Below, piece by piece: positions 6,738 through 7,665 of a stretch of 7,665 nt of DNA. How positions within the stretch are numbered: the first letter of the stretch is position 1; the number at the start of each line of letters is the position of its first letter. The stretch lies in NCBI GenBank assembly GCA_031278665.1, contig JAITKC010000317.1, positions 1 to 7,665 of the forward strand, in the 5' to 3' direction. Below the pieces are notes generated by a model. That model worked only from the letters and a program-made list of their open reading frames with translations. It was not told where the DNA came from and did not search any database. This stretch comes from Bifidobacteriaceae bacterium. GTDB taxonomy: Bacteria > Actinomycetota > Actinomycetes > Actinomycetales > WQXJ01. Position numbers and translations under genes: made by a program.

Positions 6738-6751
6738 CCGGACGCCGGTCC
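6738..6751. repeat. 14-bp dyad repeat, copy 2 (candidate operator)
   Basis: This copy is identical to the one at 6635-6648. Here the dyad extends by one pair, to CGGAC-N4-GTCCG. It lies just upstream of the small ORF and xseA. Confidence 0.45.
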
Positions 6752-6785
6752 GAAGACCGCGTCCGCAGTCCCCCGGGACCACATT

Positions 6786-6791
6786 AAGGAG
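6786..6791 (+). promoter_or_regulatory. Consensus ribosome binding site of the small ORF before xseA
   Basis: AAGGAG with a 7-base spacer to ATG 6799 is the clearest Shine-Dalgarno in the window. It is the only strong one near the xseA start and argues that the small ORF is translated. Confidence 0.65.
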
Positions 6792-6798
6792 CCTGGCC

Positions 6799-6891
6799 AT
6801 GGCCGAAATCAGGTACGGCGCCACGCCGCCAACCGGCGCCGGCGGAACCGGCGCCGGCGGGGCGACCGGCCGAACGGCCGAACTCCCGTGA
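6799..6891 (+). CDS. 30-residue small protein or leader peptide, coupled to xseA
   Basis: The frame encodes 30 residues starting [11 protein letters not shown] and continuing with a Gly/Ala/Thr-rich stretch. Support for translation comes from the consensus AAGGAG at 6786-6791 and from codons with mostly G or C in third position. The TGA also overlaps the GTG of xseA by four bases (GTGA), the usual form of translational coupling. xseA has no Shine-Dalgarno of its own, so ribosomes ending here may be what starts xseA. There are no membrane segments or Cys residues, and no family is recognised. The middle is built from a 15-bp tandem duplication. It could be a leader peptide rather than a functional protein. 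The alternative is that xseA starts further upstream at ATG 6696, which would make this frame a shadow. Confidence 0.5.
   Translation: MAEIRYGATPPTGAGGTGAGGATGRTAELP
6831..6860 (+). repeat. Perfect 15-bp tandem duplication
   Basis: AACCGGCGCCGGCGG occurs twice back to back inside the small ORF, keeping its frame and encoding a repeated Thr-Gly-Ala-Gly-Gly unit. Each copy contains the palindrome CCGGCGCCGG, which also occurs at 6661-6670. Confidence 0.8.
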
Positions 6892-7665
6892 ACGACTCCT
6901 CGCCCACCGCACCGTGGCCGGTCGCGCGCATATCCGAACTGGTCAAAGGCTACGTCGAGCGGCTTGGCGCGGTCTGGTTAGAAGGCCAGGTGGTCCAGTT
7001 CAACCGGCGCGCCGGCATGGCCTTCGGCGTGTTGCGGGACCTCAACCAAAACGTCTCGATCGACATCGCCGTCCCCGGCGCCGCGCTGGTCGGCCTGGAA
7101 TTGCGCGAAGGCGCCCGGGTGGTGGTCAACGGCAAGTTCGAGTTCTGGACCAAACAAGGCCGCCTGTCATTCAAAGTCCGCGAAATCCGGCTGGCCGGCG
7201 AGGGCCAACTGCTGGCCCAACTCGAACAGCTCAAGCGCCGGCTGGCCGCCGAAGGCCTATTCGCCTTGGAGCTCAAGAAACCTCTGCCATTCGCGCCCCG
7301 GCTGATCGGCCTGATCTGCGGGCGCGACTCCAAAGCCGAGCACGATGTCGTCGAAGTCGCCACCCGCCGCTGGCCGGCCGCCCGCTTCGCCATCCGCAAC
7401 ACCGCCGTCCAAGGCCCGGCCGCGGCCGCCCAGGTGATCGCGGCGCTGGCCGAACTGGACGCCGAGACCGAAGTCGACGTCATCGTCATCGCCCGCGGCG
7501 GCGGCTCCCTCGAGGACCTGCTGCCGTTCTCCGACGAGTCCCTGATCAGGGCCGTGGCGGCCGCTTCGACGCCGGTGGTGAGCGCGATTGGGCACGAGCC
7601 GGACTCCCCCATCCTCGACTTGGCGGCCGACTTCCGGGCCGCCACGCCAACCGACGCCGGCAAGC
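6888..7665 (+). CDS. xseA: Exodeoxyribonuclease VII large subunit, N-terminal part (runs off the right edge)
   Basis: Exo VII (XseA with several XseB) degrades single-stranded DNA to oligonucleotides during repair. The window holds 259 codons of XseA. It starts with an OB-fold domain (about 10-105; PWPVARISELVKGYVERLG, then VWLEGQV), followed by a short linker helix and the catalytic domain from about 135. Residues matching the essential E. coli set are present: D153 (EHDV), R203 (RGGGSLEDLLPFSDE), H236 and D239 (GHEPD). I chose GTG 6888 because homologues begin close to the PWPV motif and because it overlaps the small ORF stop. An ATG at 6696 is in the same frame with no intervening stop, and GGAGGGG lies 10 bases before it. 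It would add 64 Arg-rich residues not expected in this family. The divergent position next to ispH is a recurrent actinobacterial arrangement, and xseB would be expected just downstream. Confidence 0.95.
   Translation, partial: MNDSSPTAPWPVARISELVKGYVERLGAVWLEGQVVQFNRRAGMAFGVLRDLNQNVSIDIAVPGAALVGLELREGARVVVNGKFEFWTKQGRLSFKVREIRLAGEGQLLAQLEQLKRRLAAEGLFALELKKPLPFAPRLIGLICGRDSKAEHDVVEVATRRWPAARFAIRNTAVQGPAAAAQVIAALAELDAETEVDVIVIARGGGSLEDLLPFSDESLIRAVAAASTPVVSAIGHEPDSPILDLAADFRAATPTDAGK

Larger units (their letters stand above)
6616..6798. promoter_or_regulatory. Divergent promoter region of the SRPBCC-ispH and xseA units
   Basis: This 183-base gap must contain both promoters. No convincing -35/-10 pair is readable on either strand. 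It holds a 14-base direct repeat with internal dyad symmetry (6635-6648 and 6738-6751) and a 10-bp palindrome, CCGGCGCCGG, at 6661-6670. The first repeat copy ends 20 bases from the SRPBCC ATG, and the second lies 47 bases before the small ORF, so both are placed where a regulator could bind. Confidence 0.4.

Noticed and set aside
4913..6784. A 623-codon open frame that would make IspH a large fusion protein
   Set aside because: IspH homology begins exactly at ATG 5890. The upstream part is an alternate frame of the SRPBCC gene and intergenic DNA, kept open by high GC.
6696..6887. N-terminal 64-residue extension of XseA from ATG 6696 with GGAGGGG upstream
   Set aside because: The extra residues are Arg-rich and read as a shadow of the small ORF. 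XseA homology starts at about residue 9 after GTG 6888.

Overview
The window is a stretch of high-GC chromosome (about 70-75% G+C across most of it) carrying housekeeping genes. The GTG starts, the ispH/xseA divergent pair, the actinobacterial-style NudC and Exo VII sequences and two apparently leaderless genes all point to an actinobacterium. The genus cannot be read from the sequence. There is no rRNA, tRNA, CRISPR array, insertion sequence or phage gene in view.

Layout from left to right: (1) minus strand, 1-556, the N-terminal 185 codons of a secreted protein running off the left edge, lower in GC than the rest. (2) A 622-base non-coding gap (557-1178) rich in inverted repeats. On the minus strand it ends in an intrinsic-terminator-like hairpin plus T-run only about 50 bases before the secreted-protein start, so it may be an attenuated leader. 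(3) Plus strand, 1179-2651, a three-TM LytR-CpsA-Psr (LCP) cell-wall ligase. (4) Minus strand, 2708-3961, a 12-TM MFS transporter, convergent with the LCP gene. (5) Plus strand, 4061-4867, NudC (NADH/NAD diphosphatase), divergent from the MFS gene. Both genes of this pair have a -10-like hexamer 8-9 bases before a GTG and no Shine-Dalgarno, as expected for leaderless mRNAs. (6) Minus strand, 4913-6615, a two-gene unit: a membrane-anchored SRPBCC protein followed by ispH, joined by a TAATG stop/start overlap. (7) Plus strand, a 30-codon small ORF with a consensus ribosome binding site, whose stop overlaps the GTG of xseA (GTGA). xseA runs off the right edge.

Functionally the genes cover cell-envelope assembly (LCP ligase, secreted protein; IspH supplies isoprenoid precursors for undecaprenyl carriers), nicotinamide nucleotide turnover or RNA decapping (NudC), transport, and DNA repair (Exo VII). 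They are separate transcription units rather than one pathway. No clearly new multi-gene system is visible. The points most worth a second look are the structured leader of the secreted gene, the small ORF coupled to xseA, and a repeated dyad in the ispH/xseA divergent region.
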